A stretch of 64,000 nt of DNA from an uncultured Christensenellaceae bacterium (GCA_910588425.1 CAJUPM010000002.1:91966-155965); one strand, 5' to 3'. Shown: positions 1 to 9,513, counted from the first letter of the stretch. The notes: generated by a model from the sequence alone, not told the origin. Made by a program: numbers and translations.

Positions 1-1801
1 CGATCTTCCGCCTGCCTGAGAGATAATCCCCGGTGAGGGAATGCGTATCGGCCATGACCTGCTCCGGCGTTCCCATGCAGACGACTTCGCCGCCATGCAC
101 GCCGGCGCCCGGCCCGATATCCAGAATATAGTCGGATTCCATCATGGTTTCCTCGTCGTGCTCGACGACGAGCAGCGTGTTGCCCAGATCCCGCAGGTTT
201 TTGAGCGTCGCCAGAAGCTTGGCGTTGTCCCGCTGATGCAGGCCGATGCTGGGCTCATCCAGAATATAGAGCACGCCCACCAGCCCGGAGCCGATCTGCG
301 TGGCCAGCCGGATGCGCTGGGCCTCGCCGCCCGAAAGCGTCCCGGCAGAGCGGGAGAGCGTCAGATACCCCAGGCCGACGTCGATGAGAAAATCCAGCCG
401 CGCGTTCAGCTCCTTGAGCACACGGTCTGCCACGGCCTGCTGCTTGGCTGTGAGCGTCAGGTTATTTAAGAACTGCTTGGCCTGCACGATGGACATATCC
501 GAGAGCTCCGCGATATTGACGCCGTTGATCCGCACGGCCAGCGTCTCGGGGCGGTAGCGCATCCCGCCGCAGGTATGGCAGGGCATCTCATACATATACT
601 GGCGGATTTCCGCTTTCATTCCCTCGGAGGAAGTTTCGTTGAAGCGCCGCTCCAGATTGGGAATGATACCCTCAAATGTGCGGTTATAGTGCGAAACTTC
701 CGAATCACTGCGGTATTCCATGGGGATGACTTCCTCGCCCGATCCATACAGCACAATCTGCCGCGCCTTTTCGGGCAGATCCTTCCAGGGCGTGTCCACA
801 GAAAAGCCGTAGTGTTTGGCCACAGAGGCCACGCGCTGGCCATTCCACTTATCCCAGGCCGAGAGGTTCCAGCCCGAAACGCGCACAGCGCCCTGGGAGA
901 TGGAGAGGTTTTCATCCTGCACGATGGTGCTCTCGTCTATCTTGAGAATGACGCCAAGGCCCGTGCAGTCCGGGCAGGCGCCGAACGGGCTGTTGAAGGA
1001 GAACATCCGGGGGGAGAGCTCTTCGATGCTGATGCCGCAGTCCGGGCAGGCGTAGTTTTCGCTGAACAGCATCTCCTGGCCGCTGTCCGCATCCTGTACG
1101 ATGACCAGCCCGCCCGAAAGCTTGAGGGCGGTTTCCAGGGAATCGCTCAGCCGGCGGCGGATATCCTCCCGCAGGCGCAGACGATCCACGATGACCTCGA
1201 TGGTATGCTTGTTGTTCTTGACCAGAGAGATCTCCTCTTCCAGCATGTGCATCTGCCCATCCACCCGCACCCGGGCAAAACCGCTCTTGGCAAGGTCGGT
1301 AAAAATTTTCTTATGCTCGCCTTTTTTTGCCCGGACGATGGGGGCCAGGATATTCAGCCGCGCGCCTTCCGGGAGCTGGAAAACCTGCTCTATCATCTGA
1401 TCGACGCTCTGCCGCTCGATGGGTTTGCCGCATTTGGTGCAGTGCGGCACGCCCGCCCGGGCGTAGAGAATGCGCAGGTAATCCTGAATTTCGGTTACCG
1501 TGCCCACGGTAGAGCGCGGGTTTCGGCTGGTGGTTTTCTGATCGATGGAGATGGCGGGGGAGAGCCCCGTAATATAATCCACGTTTGGCTTCTCCATCTG
1601 CCCTAAAAACTGGCGGGCATAGGAGGAGAGCGATTCCATATACCGCCGCTGGCCCTCGGCGTAGACGGTATCGAAAGCCAGAGAGGATTTGCCGCTTCCC
1701 GAAAGCCCGGTGATGACGATGAGCTTGTTTCTGGGCAAATCCACGCTGATGTTTTTTAAGTTGTGCTCTTTGGCACCTCGAATGCTGATGACGTCTTCCA
1801 A
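1..1801 (-). CDS. uvrA: UvrA, excinuclease ABC subunit A (3' end outside window)
   Basis: DNA damage-recognition ATPase of nucleotide excision repair, working with UvrB encoded just upstream. About 600 of the usual ~940 residues are present, ending near the SLTGDYLSGRRKI segment between the two ATPase halves. Visible features are the first Walker A (GLSGSGKSSLAFDT), zinc-type CxxC pairs, the signature LSGGEAQRIRLA and the following Walker B ILDEPSIGLHQRD. The best start is a TTG at 1801 (LEDVISIRGAKEHNLKNI) preceded by AGGAAGAGG; the gap to uvrB is 38 bp, so the two genes are probably cotranscribed. No internal defect seen. Confidence 0.95.
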   Translation of the reverse strand, partial: MEDVISIRGAKEHNLKNISVDLPRNKLIVITGLSGSGKSSLAFDTVYAEGQRRYMESLSSYARQFLGQMEKPNVDYITGLSPAISIDQKTTSRNPRSTVGTVTEIQDYLRILYARAGVPHCTKCGKPIERQSVDQMIEQVFQLPEGARLNILAPIVRAKKGEHKKIFTDLAKSGFARVRVDGQMHMLEEEISLVKNNKHTIEVIVDRLRLREDIRRRLSDSLETALKLSGGLVIVQDADSGQEMLFSENYACPDCGISIEELSPRMFSFNSPFGACPDCTGLGVILKIDESTIVQDENLSISQGAVRVSGWNLSAWDKWNGQRVASVAKHYGFSVDTPWKDLPEKARQIVLYGSGEEVIPMEYRSDSEVSHYNRTFEGIIPNLERRFNETSSEGMKAEIRQYMYEMPCHTCGGMRYRPETLAVRINGVNIAELSDMSIVQAKQFLNNLTLTAKQQAVADRVLKELNARLDFLIDVGLGYLTLSRSAGTLSGGEAQRIRLATQIGSGLVGVLYILDEPSIGLHQRDNAKLLATLKNLRDLGNTLLVVEHDEETMMESDYILDIGPGAGVHGGEVVCMGTPEQVMADTHSLTGDYLSGRRKI

Positions 1802-1839
1802 TGCAGTTACCTCTTCCTTTGGGGCAAGCCCCTTCGCGC

Positions 1840-3798
1840 TTATAATTCTCCTTTAAGCTGCCGGATGCGATCCCGGAGCGCCGCGGCAATCTCGAAATCC
1901 AGCTCTGCGGCGGCTTCCTTCATCTGCTTTTCCAGCAGCTTGATATTCTTCTCATTGCGGTTGATCTCCCGGATATCCGAAGTCTGGCTGGAGACCTCCT
2001 CCGTGAGATCGATCTTGTCGTTGACCTCTTTGACGACGGATTTGGGCGTGATGCCGTGCTTCTCGTTATACGCCTGCTGGAGGGCGCGGCGGCGGTCTGT
2101 CTCGCCCACGGCGCGCTTGATGGAGCCGGTCATCACGTCCGCATAGAGGATGACGCGCCCCTCGGCGTTTCTGGCGGCGCGGCCGATGGTCTGGATGAGG
2201 GAAGTCTCGTTGCGCAGGAAACCCTCTTTATCCGCATCCAAAATGGCTACCAGCGCAACCTCCGGGATATCCAGCCCCTCGCGCAGCAGGTTGATGCCCA
2301 CGAGCACATCGAATTCTCCCAGCCGCAGGCCGCGGATGATATCGATGCGCTCCATGGTGTCGATATCCGAGTGCATGTATTTGACGCGCACGCCCATCTC
2401 GCTGTAATAATCCGTCAGCCGTTCGGCCAGCTTTTTGGTCAGCGTCGTAACCAGCACGCGCAGCCCCTGCTTGGTAACCTTGTTGATCTCGGCCAGAAGG
2501 TCGTCCAGCTGGTTTTCCACCGGGCGGATGATCACCTCCGGATCCAGCAGGCCCGTGGGGCGGACGATCTGCTCGACGATGGCGCCTTTGGCTTTTTCAC
2601 GCTCGTATTCCGCCGGCGTGGCCGAAAGATAGATGGCCTGATTGATGCGCTGGTTGAACTCGTCGAACTTGAGCGGCCGGTTGTCTGCGGCGGCAGGCAG
2701 CCGGAAGCCGTATTTGATGAGCATCTCCTTGCGCGCCTTGTCGCCGTTGTACATAGCGCGCACCTGCGGCAGCGTCACGTGAGACTCGTCCACAAACAGC
2801 AGATAATCCTTGGGGAAGAAGTCCATCAGTGTAAACGGCGCTTCGCCCGGGCTTCTGCCGTCGAAATAGCGGGAGTAGTTCTCGATGCCCGAGCAGGAGC
2901 CGACCTCCTGGAGCATCTCCATGTCGTAGGTCGTGCGCTGTAAAATGCGCTCGGCCTCCAGGTATTTGCCCGCCTCTTTAAACATCTCGGCCTGGGCGAG
3001 CATATCCGCCTTGATGCGCGGGATGTTGGCCAGGATCTTTTCGCGGCTCACGGCATAGTGGGTCGCCGGGAAGATCATGACGTAGCTGGAGGAGAGCACG
3101 GGCTTCCCGGTAACCACGTCCACTTCTAAAATCCGGTCGATCTCGTCGCCGAAGAACTCGATGCGGATGGCTCTGGAAAGGCCGCCCATAGGGAAGACTT
3201 CCACAATATCGCCCCGCACCCGGAAAGTGCCCCGGACGAATTCGATGTCGTTGCGCTTGAAGTTGATGGCAATGAGGCGCTCCATCAGAACGTCGCGGTC
3301 GATGGTTTGTCCGGTGCGCAGGGCGACTGTCGCATCCTTGTAGTCCTCGGGCGCGCCGATGCCGTAGATGCAGGAGACGCTGGCCACGACGATGACATCT
3401 CTCCGCTCCAGCAGTGCCGATGTCGCGCTGTGCCTCATGCGGTCGATCTCCTCGTTCATGCTGGAATCCTTTTCGATATAGAGATCCCGCTTTTCGATAT
3501 ACGCTTCCGGCTGGTAGTAGTCGTAGTAAGATACGAAGAACTCCACAGCATTGTGCGGGAAGAACTCCTTGAACTCGCTGCAAAGCTGTGCGGCCAGAGT
3601 TTTGTTATGCGCCAAAATCAGCGCCGGGCGCTGAGTCTGCTCGATGATATTAGCCATGGTGAACGTCTTGCCCGAGCCGGTTACGCCCAGCAGAACCTGG
3701 TCGCGCCGGCCGGCCTCAACACCCTGAACCAAGGCCTTGATGGCATCCGGCTGCCCGCCGGATGGCTTGAATTTGGATTCTAGTATAAATTTTCCCAC
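1840..3798 (-). CDS. uvrB: UvrB, excinuclease ABC subunit B
   Basis: Helicase-like subunit that verifies the lesion and loads UvrC in nucleotide excision repair. 652 aa, the normal length. Walker A GVTGSGKT at residues 38-45; the beta-hairpin that inserts between DNA strands (YYDYYQPEAYIEKRD) lies near residue 92; DESH helicase box near residue 338; helicase motif VI QTIGRAARN; C-terminal UVR/UvrC-interaction helix (LEKQMKEAAAELDFE). It precedes uvrA in a two-gene operon. I saw no GAAC-N4-GTTC LexA box in the upstream 170 bp, so SOS control is not evident here. Confidence 0.97.
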   Translation of the reverse strand: MGKFILESKFKPSGGQPDAIKALVQGVEAGRRDQVLLGVTGSGKTFTMANIIEQTQRPALILAHNKTLAAQLCSEFKEFFPHNAVEFFVSYYDYYQPEAYIEKRDLYIEKDSSMNEEIDRMRHSATSALLERRDVIVVASVSCIYGIGAPEDYKDATVALRTGQTIDRDVLMERLIAINFKRNDIEFVRGTFRVRGDIVEVFPMGGLSRAIRIEFFGDEIDRILEVDVVTGKPVLSSSYVMIFPATHYAVSREKILANIPRIKADMLAQAEMFKEAGKYLEAERILQRTTYDMEMLQEVGSCSGIENYSRYFDGRSPGEAPFTLMDFFPKDYLLFVDESHVTLPQVRAMYNGDKARKEMLIKYGFRLPAAADNRPLKFDEFNQRINQAIYLSATPAEYEREKAKGAIVEQIVRPTGLLDPEVIIRPVENQLDDLLAEINKVTKQGLRVLVTTLTKKLAERLTDYYSEMGVRVKYMHSDIDTMERIDIIRGLRLGEFDVLVGINLLREGLDIPEVALVAILDADKEGFLRNETSLIQTIGRAARNAEGRVILYADVMTGSIKRAVGETDRRRALQQAYNEKHGITPKSVVKEVNDKIDLTEEVSSQTSDIREINRNEKNIKLLEKQMKEAAAELDFEIAAALRDRIRQLKGEL

Positions 3799-3831
3799 AA
3801 ATTCTGTTCCTTCGCAAAAAATCTCTATTCT

Positions 3832-3860
3832 ATTTTATACCACTTGCCCCTCGGTTGCAA
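3832..3860 (-). promoter_or_regulatory. Sigma-A type promoter of uvrB-uvrA
   Basis: Read on the minus strand, TTGCAA is followed after 17 bp by TAAAAT, about 35 bp upstream of the uvrB start. Spacing is ideal and the -35 matches TTGACA at 5 of 6. Confidence 0.55.
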
Positions 3861-3931
3861 ACCAATTCCTGTACTAGTTTTTACCCACTTTGTTAAATTC
3901 TTCTTAACTTTTTGGAGCAGAAGGGGAAAAC

Positions 3932-3958
3932 AAAAAGCAGGGCGGTTTTCAGCCCTGC
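3932..3958 (-). terminator. Rho-independent terminator of rqcH
   Basis: On the minus strand a 7-bp GCAGGGC/GCCCTGC stem with an 8-nt loop is followed by TTTTTG, 15 bp past the rqcH stop. Confidence 0.8.
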
Positions 3959-3972
3959 AAAGCGCCGAAAGA

Positions 3973-5703
3973 CTATTGCCTGCGCAGCCGATCTGCCAGC
4001 GCGGCATCCGGCGAAACCAGGATGCTCCAGTAGTGATCGTAGTTGACCATGCCCGGCCGCGCGCCGTTTGTTTTCCAGACGTTTTTGCGCGGCGCATAAT
4101 CGATCTCCACTTTGCCGGCCTTGCTGCCCCGGCAGTAGGTGGCCGCGATGGTGGCCGCCTCGATGACGTCGCTGTCCAGCAGCTCTCCGCCGCCTGTAAA
4201 GAGGATGACGTGGCTGCCCGGCTGATTTTTGGCATGGAACCAGTAGTCCGTGTCCTCTGCGACGTGCAGCGTCAGGGCGTCGTTCTGGCGACTGTTGCGC
4301 CCGGCCAGCGCCTTGCTGCCGCTGCTCAGCAAAAACTCCATGGGCTTTTCCAGCGGGTCGCTTCGGGTGATCTTCTCTTTGGGTGCCAGATCCAGATAGC
4401 CATAGCGCACCAGCTCCGCGCGCACCTCCTGCAAATCCTCCAGCTCCTGCGCGGCCTCGGCGGTATACTCCAGCTCCCGCAGATAGCCCAGCTCCTGCTC
4501 ATACTGCGCGGCCTGCTTTTCCGCGATGGCAACGCCGTTTTTCAGCTTGGTAACTTTCTTAAAATACTTGGTGGCATTGGCCGATGGGCTGAGGGAGACG
4601 TCCAGCGGGACGGTGATGCTCTCTCCCGTGTAGTAGTTGATGAGCTCGGCCTTGGCCATGCCGCGTTTGAGCTGATAGATATTGGCGGAGATCAGCTCGC
4701 CGTAGAGCCGGAATTTTTCCGTCCGCTCGGCCGCCTGAATGGTCTCCCACTGGATTTTCAGCTTTTTTTCCACCCGGGCGATGTTCTTTTTCAGCACGCG
4801 CATCACGCCTGCGCGGCTCTGCTCCAGCTTTTGCAGGAAATCCCGCCGAGCATAGTAGTAGTCCACAGCCTCATTCGCCGCGGCAAAGCTTTGACGGTTT
4901 TGCTCGGAATAGGCGGCATAGGGGACGAGGGAGAGAAACACGGGCACGCCCGCCATATTTTTCTGCACGCAGGGCGCGGGATGCGCCAGCGCTTGTTCCA
5001 GATAGGCGCGGATGAACGCGGCAAAACCGGGCGCCTGCCCCGGCTGCAAGAGCGCGGGAGTCTCTTCAAAGAAGCGCGCGCAAAGCTCCTCGGCCGTTTG
5101 GGGGGAGACGCCTTCCAGCGCCTCAACCAGGCCATACGGCAGGTTTTTGCCCGAGACCGCGGCGGCGATCTCGCCGCTTTCTGCTTCCAGCGGGTTTGTT
5201 TTATCCATCGGGGGCAGCTCATAGCGCACTCCCGGGAGCACCTGCCGCTTGCTGCTGGTATCCACCGAGATGTGCTTGATGCTGTCCATGATTTTGCCGT
5301 TCTCATGCACCAGAATGATGTTGCTGTATTTGCCCATGATCTCGGTATAAAGGGCATAGCGGCAGGGGATGCCCATCTCGTCTTTGGCCGCGATATCCAT
5401 GCGCACAACGCGCTCCAGCCCCGCCTGGGCAATCTGCTCGATGCGCCCGCCCGAGAGGTATTTGCGCAAAAACATGCAGAAGTTGAACGCCTTATCCGGG
5501 TTGGGCTTTTGCTGGGCCGTCAGGTGCAGGCGCGGGTCGCTGCCCGAAGCGGAAAGCAGGAGCCGCTTTTTGCCTTCCCTCGTGTGCAGAAGCAGGATGG
5601 CTTCGTCTTTCTGCGGCATATTTATCTTTTCGATCTTCGCGCCGGCCAGCGGAGCAGAGAGCTCGCGGATCAGTGCGCAAAGGGTGAGTCCGTCTAAAGT
5701 CAT
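3973..5703 (-). CDS. rqcH: RqcH / NFACT-family ribosome quality control protein
   Basis: Bacterial homologue of Rqc2/NEMF: binds stalled 50S-peptidyl-tRNA complexes and directs C-terminal alanine tailing; older annotations call it fibronectin-binding protein. 576 aa. NFACT-N begins MTLDGLTLCALIRELS; a long charged coiled coil follows in the middle; the C-terminal NFACT-R domain shows the conserved YWFHAKNQPGSHVIL. The ATG at 5703 is chosen because AAAGGAAC lies just upstream and the protein N-terminus matches the family; the open frame continues 42 codons further without homology. Monocistronic, with its own terminator. Confidence 0.93.
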   Translation of the reverse strand: MTLDGLTLCALIRELSAPLAGAKIEKINMPQKDEAILLLHTREGKKRLLLSASGSDPRLHLTAQQKPNPDKAFNFCMFLRKYLSGGRIEQIAQAGLERVVRMDIAAKDEMGIPCRYALYTEIMGKYSNIILVHENGKIMDSIKHISVDTSSKRQVLPGVRYELPPMDKTNPLEAESGEIAAAVSGKNLPYGLVEALEGVSPQTAEELCARFFEETPALLQPGQAPGFAAFIRAYLEQALAHPAPCVQKNMAGVPVFLSLVPYAAYSEQNRQSFAAANEAVDYYYARRDFLQKLEQSRAGVMRVLKKNIARVEKKLKIQWETIQAAERTEKFRLYGELISANIYQLKRGMAKAELINYYTGESITVPLDVSLSPSANATKYFKKVTKLKNGVAIAEKQAAQYEQELGYLRELEYTAEAAQELEDLQEVRAELVRYGYLDLAPKEKITRSDPLEKPMEFLLSSGSKALAGRNSRQNDALTLHVAEDTDYWFHAKNQPGSHVILFTGGGELLDSDVIEAATIAATYCRGSKAGKVEIDYAPRKNVWKTNGARPGMVNYDHYWSILVSPDAALADRLRRQ

Positions 5704-5816
5704 GTGAAGTTCCTTTCCCAGGCGCGGCGGCTTTGCCGTCGCCAATGACCCTATTATACTATTTTTTGCCTCTGCGCGCCACCTTTTCCTGGTTTTGCCC
5801 GGAAAAACGGGATTCT

Positions 5817-5844
5817 TTGCATTCTGCATCCGGTATGATACAAT
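5817..5844 (+). promoter_or_regulatory. Promoter of the threonine aldolase-rph operon
   Basis: TTGCAT, 16-bp spacer, TACAAT, located 36 bp before the first gene and divergent from rqcH. Confidence 0.5.
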
Positions 5845-5880
5845 AAGAAAGAAAATATGCTAGAGCATAGGGAGAAAGAT

Positions 5881-6921
5881 ATGGAGACGATGCGGCAGGA
5901 TTTTAGCTGCGATTATCTGGAAGGGGCGCACCCGCTCATCTTGCAGCGCCTGATGGAGACGAACCTGGAAAAAGCGCCGGGCTATGGCATGGATCGCTAT
6001 TGCCAAAGCGCCAAGGAGAAGATCCGTGCGGCCTGCGCCTGCCCGAAAGCAGAGATTTTCTTTCTTTCCGGCGGAACGCAGACCAATGCAGTAGTGATAG
6101 AAGCGCTGCTGCGCCCCTATCAGGGTGTGATTTCAGCGGATACCGGGCATATCAGCGCTCATGAGGCCGGGGCCATCGAGCATGGCGGGCATAAGGTGCT
6201 GACTTTGCCGCATACGCTGGGCAAGATCAGCGCAGAGCAGGTGCGGGCCTGCTTTGAAGCATATGAGCGCGACGGGAACCGGGATCACCTGGTCATGCCG
6301 GGCATGGTTTATCTCTCGCACCCGACGGAATACGGCACGCTCTATACCAGAAAAGAGCTGGAGGAGATTGGGAAAGTCTGCGCGCAGTATGGAGCGCCGC
6401 TGTATCTGGATGGCGCGCGGCTGGGGTATGGCCTGGCGGCAGAGGGGACGGATGTTACCCTGCAAACGCTGGCGCAAGTCTGCGACGCGTTCTATATCGG
6501 CGGAACCAAGATGGGAGCACTGCTGGGCGAGGCGCTGGTGTTCCCGCGGCCTGGTCTCATCCCGCACTTTTTCTCCATCATCAAGCAAAACGGCGCGCTG
6601 CTGGCCAAGGGGAGAGCGCTGGGCATTCAGTTTGATGTGCTTTTTACGGACGATCTCTATTTTCAGCTGGGCAGGCATGCCGTGCGCCTGGCGCAGGAGA
6701 TGAAAAAAGGGCTGGAAGAGAGGGGATGCCGCTTCCTGTTCGATTCGCCGACGAATCAGCAGTTTCTCATTCTGGAAAACCAGCGGATGGAGCGGCTCTC
6801 CCAAAAGATAGGCTTCAGCTTTTGGGAGGCATACGATAAGGAGCACACGGTCGTGCGCCTGGCCACAAGCTGGGCCAGCAGGCAAGAGGATATTGCGCAG
6901 CTCACTGCGCTGTTTGAATAG
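5881..6921 (+). CDS. ltaE: Low-specificity L-threonine aldolase (PLP enzyme)
   Basis: Fold-type I PLP enzyme splitting L-threonine/allo-threonine to glycine and acetaldehyde. 346 aa, the usual length. The cofactor lysine is in FYIGGTKMGALLGEA; FLSGGTQTN binds the phosphate; DGARLGYGLA carries the conserved Asp-Arg. Start at ATG 5881 after GGGAG; an upstream in-frame ATG at 5857 has no ribosome site. It lies 12 bp ahead of rph and is probably cotranscribed with it. Close beta-eliminating aldolases act on related hydroxy-amino acids, so substrate range is inferred. Confidence 0.88.
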   Translation: METMRQDFSCDYLEGAHPLILQRLMETNLEKAPGYGMDRYCQSAKEKIRAACACPKAEIFFLSGGTQTNAVVIEALLRPYQGVISADTGHISAHEAGAIEHGGHKVLTLPHTLGKISAEQVRACFEAYERDGNRDHLVMPGMVYLSHPTEYGTLYTRKELEEIGKVCAQYGAPLYLDGARLGYGLAAEGTDVTLQTLAQVCDAFYIGGTKMGALLGEALVFPRPGLIPHFFSIIKQNGALLAKGRALGIQFDVLFTDDLYFQLGRHAVRLAQEMKKGLEERGCRFLFDSPTNQQFLILENQRMERLSQKIGFSFWEAYDKEHTVVRLATSWASRQEDIAQLTALFE

Positions 6922-6933
6922 AGAGGGAAGAAT

Positions 6934-7647
6934 ATGAGAGTAGATGGAAGAGCAAACGACGCGCTGCGCGATTTGCGCATTACGCCGCATTTTATGCCGA
7001 GCTCGGGCGGTTCCTGCCTGATAGAATGGGGCAATACCAGAGTGCTGGTTACGGCGAATGTGGAAAATAAAGTGCCGCCTTTTCTGGCGGGCAAGGGGAG
7101 CGGCTGGCTGACGGCGGAATATGCCATGCTGCCCGGCTCCACCCTGGGGCGCAAGCCGCGGGAGCGCCAGAAATCCGATTCCCGCAGCATCGAGATTCAG
7201 CGGCTGATTGGCCGGAGCCTGCGCTCGGTGCTGGATTTTGAGGCGCTGGGCGAGCGGATGATCACGGTGGACTGCGATGTCATCCAGGCAGACGGCGGAA
7301 CGCGGACTGCCTCGATTACAGGCGGTTTTATTGCGCTTGGCCTGCTGGTCAGGCGGCTCATGAGCGAGGGCATCATCGATAAAAATCCCATTCGGGAATA
7401 TCTGGCGGCGGTATCGGCGGGAATCGTGGATGGAGAGCCGCTCTTGGATCTCTGCTATCAGGAGGATTCGCGGGCCGAGGCGGATATGAACTTCGTGGGG
7501 ACGGAGGGCAGCTGTATCAGCGAGATTCAGATTTGCGGCGAAAAGCGCGCGATCACGGATGTGGAATTTGCAAACCTGCTGGTCGCCTGCAAAACCGGCG
7601 TAAAGCAGCTCATACAAAAGCAGAAGGAAGTGCTGGAGAATTTATGA
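6934..7647 (+). CDS. rph: RNase PH, tRNA 3'-processing exoribonuclease
   Basis: Phosphorolytic 3'-5' exoribonuclease trimming tRNA precursors. 237 aa, full length. Diagnostic stretches: MRVDGRANDALRDLRI at the N-terminus, GKGSGWLTAEYAMLPGST, arginine-rich RKPRERQKSDSRS (phosphate site) and VDCDVIQADGGTRTASITGG. Preceded by AGAGGGAAGAAT. Its TGA overlaps the next start (ATGA), the same rph-rdgB pairing as ysnA/rph in bacilli. Confidence 0.96.
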   Translation: MRVDGRANDALRDLRITPHFMPSSGGSCLIEWGNTRVLVTANVENKVPPFLAGKGSGWLTAEYAMLPGSTLGRKPRERQKSDSRSIEIQRLIGRSLRSVLDFEALGERMITVDCDVIQADGGTRTASITGGFIALGLLVRRLMSEGIIDKNPIREYLAAVSAGIVDGEPLLDLCYQEDSRAEADMNFVGTEGSCISEIQICGEKRAITDVEFANLLVACKTGVKQLIQKQKEVLENL

Positions 7648-8234
7648 AAAAACTGATTTTGGCAACGGGAAACCCGGGCAAAGTCCGGGAGATGAAGCAG
7701 ATTTTGGCAGGGCTCTATGATGAAGTGATCTCCATGAAGGAAGCGGGCGTGGCCGTGGACGTCGTGGAAGATGCGGATAGTTTTTTGGGCAATGCGGCAA
7801 AAAAAGCGCTGGCCATCAGCCAGCTGGTGGAATGCGATGTCGTGGCGGATGATTCCGGCCTCTGCGTGGATGGGCTGGGCGGTCGGCCGGGGGTCTACTC
7901 GGCGCGCTACTCTGCGGAAGGGACGGACGAGGCCAACAATGCCAAGCTCGTGCAGGAGGTTTCCCAGCTGAGCGAAGACCAGCGGGGCGCGCACTATGAA
8001 TGCGCCATCGTCCTGGCGCGGAAGGGGAAAGTCGCTTTTTCCTGCGAATGCCGCTGTGATGGACAAATTATCCTGCAAGCCCGGGGAAGCGAAGGCTTTG
8101 GATACGATCCCTATTTCCTGCTCCCCGAATACGGCAAAACTTTTGGGGAGATCGAGCCTGCCGTCAAAAACAAAATCAGCCACCGGGCAAAGGCCCTGGC
8201 AGAACTGCGCCAATTTGCGGAGCAAGAGAAATAG
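7644..8234 (+). CDS. rdgB: RdgB/HAM1 XTP/dITP pyrophosphatase
   Basis: House-cleaning nucleotide pyrophosphatase that hydrolyses dITP, XTP and related purine NTPs to monophosphates, keeping deaminated bases out of DNA and RNA. 196 aa. Motifs: LATGNPGKVREMKQI at the N-terminus, VVADDSGLCVDGLGGRPGV (catalytic Asp) and GFGYDPYFLLPEYGKTFGE. The ATG at 7644 is supported by the 4-bp overlap with rph and by family N-termini; the open frame extends upstream inside rph. Confidence 0.95.
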   Translation: MKKLILATGNPGKVREMKQILAGLYDEVISMKEAGVAVDVVEDADSFLGNAAKKALAISQLVECDVVADDSGLCVDGLGGRPGVYSARYSAEGTDEANNAKLVQEVSQLSEDQRGAHYECAIVLARKGKVAFSCECRCDGQIILQARGSEGFGYDPYFLLPEYGKTFGEIEPAVKNKISHRAKALAELRQFAEQEK

Positions 8235-8236
8235 AA

Positions 8237-8707
8237 ATGAGAGTTCTCGTTCTTTCGGATACGCACCGCCATCTGGAGCTCATGAAGCGCGCCATTGTCC
8301 AGGCAGGGCCGGTGGATTATATTTTCCATTTGGGAGACAACAGAGCCGATGCCGGGCAAATCTCTAGGTATTCGGATGCAAAAGTAGTCTGCGTGAGGGG
8401 AAACTGCGATTCCATCGGGGAAACCGAGCAAACTGTGTTTTTGGAGGGGCAGAAGCTGCTTTTGACGCATGGGCATTCCTATGCCGTCAAATACTCCCTG
8501 GATCGCCTCTCTTATCTGGCGGAGGAGCGGCAGGCAGATGCCGTGCTGTTCGGCCATACGCATATGCCGCTCACAGAATATGCGGGCGGGCGCCTGCTCT
8601 ATAACCCGGGAAGCGTCGGCGAACCCAGAGGCGGGCATCGGCCCACCTTCGGCCTTCTTTTGGTTACGCGGGACGGCATCTTCCCAAAGACAGTAGAGCT
8701 GCGGTGA
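8237..8707 (+). CDS. YfcE/MJ0936-type metallophosphoesterase
   Basis: Small calcineurin-like phosphodiesterase, 156 aa. All metal-ligand motifs are present in order: SDTHRH, HLGDNRAD, VRGNCD, LTHGHSY and FGHTHMP. Follows rdgB by 2 bp, the common rph-rdgB-phosphoesterase order in Firmicutes. Natural substrate is not known; family members cleave model phosphodiesters. Confidence 0.92.
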   Translation: MRVLVLSDTHRHLELMKRAIVQAGPVDYIFHLGDNRADAGQISRYSDAKVVCVRGNCDSIGETEQTVFLEGQKLLLTHGHSYAVKYSLDRLSYLAEERQADAVLFGHTHMPLTEYAGGRLLYNPGSVGEPRGGHRPTFGLLLVTRDGIFPKTVELR

Positions 8708-8712
8708 GCAAA

Positions 8713-8742
8713 TAAAAAAGAGCCCATATGGGCTCTTTTTTA
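8713..8742. terminator. Bidirectional terminator between phosphoesterase and sigG
   Basis: GAGCCC-atat-GGGCTC stem flanked by an A6 and a T7 run; serves both convergent genes and touches the sigG stop codon. Confidence 0.85.
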
Positions 8743-9513
8743 TACATAGTTTTTCTTGATGTTGCGTATTGCGCTTTTTTCCAGCCGGGAGACCTGCGCC
8801 TGGCTGATGCCGATTTCTTCGGAAACCTCCATCTGGGTTTTGCCCTCGAAATACCGCAGCCGGATGATGTTCTTTTCGCGGTCGCCCAGCTTGCCGATGG
8901 CGTCCCGAAGCGCGATGCCTGAAAGCCAGTTTTCCGAGGAGTTTTTTTCATCCGAAAGGCTGTCCAGCACATAGAGCGCGTCGCCGCCCTCCTGGTAGAT
9001 GGGTTGGGAGATGGAGATGGGATCCTGAACGGCGTCCAGCGCGAAGGAAAGTTCTTCCCGGGAAATGCCCATCTCTTTGGCGATGGCATCAATGCCCGGC
9101 TCCTGGGCGTTGCGCTCGGCCAGTTCCCGGCTGATGGCAAAGGCGCGGTATGCCGTATCCTTGAGCGACCGGCTGACGCGCATCAGGCTGTTATCCCGCA
9201 GATAGCGGCGGATTTCGCCGATGATCATTGGGCAGGCGTAAGTGGAGAACCGGACGCCGACGCTGATATCGAAGTTGTCGATGGCCTTGATCAGGCCAAC
9301 ACAGCCGATCTGGAAGAGATCGTCCATGTTCTCGCCGCGCGTCGAGAAGCGCTGTACGATGGAGAGAACCAGCCGCAGGTTTCCCTGGATGAATTCCTCC
9401 CGCGCGTTGCGGTCTCCGGCGTAAATTTTATCAAAATATTCCTTTAAGCGGCTCTCTGGGATGACGGGCAGCCTGGAAGTATCCACGCCGCAAATTTCCA
9501 CTTTATTTATCAT
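8740..9513 (-). CDS. sigG: Sporulation sigma factor G
   Basis: Late forespore RNA polymerase sigma factor that drives SASP and germination genes. 257 aa. The N-terminus NKVEICGVDTSRLP is the SigG hallmark; sigma-2 contains GLIKAIDNFDISVGVRFSTY and IGEIRRYLRDNS; sigma-4 ends in the helix-turn-helix GKTQMEVSEEIGISQAQVSRL. Start at ATG 9513 with AAGGGAG upstream. Order spoIIGA, sigE, sigG matches other spore formers; 173 bp and a terminator separate it from sigE, so it probably also has its own forespore promoter. Confidence 0.95.
   Translation of the reverse strand: MINKVEICGVDTSRLPVIPESRLKEYFDKIYAGDRNAREEFIQGNLRLVLSIVQRFSTRGENMDDLFQIGCVGLIKAIDNFDISVGVRFSTYACPMIIGEIRRYLRDNSLMRVSRSLKDTAYRAFAISRELAERNAQEPGIDAIAKEMGISREELSFALDAVQDPISISQPIYQEGGDALYVLDSLSDEKNSSENWLSGIALRDAIGKLGDREKNIIRLRYFEGKTQMEVSEEIGISQAQVSRLEKSAIRNIKKNYV

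Noticed and set aside
575..1606. 343-aa plus-strand frame opposite uvrA
   Set aside because: Antisense shadow of uvrA in GC-biased codons; no family motif or ribosome site.
3799..3972. LexA/SOS box before uvrB
   Set aside because: Looked for GAAC-N4-GTTC; only GAACAGAATTTG is present, which does not fit.
3844..5697. 617-aa plus-strand frame opposite rqcH
   Set aside because: Exact antisense of a conserved gene; no recognisable domain.
6133..7617. 494-aa minus-strand frame opposite threonine aldolase and rph
   Set aside because: Antisense to two conserved genes; composition artefact.
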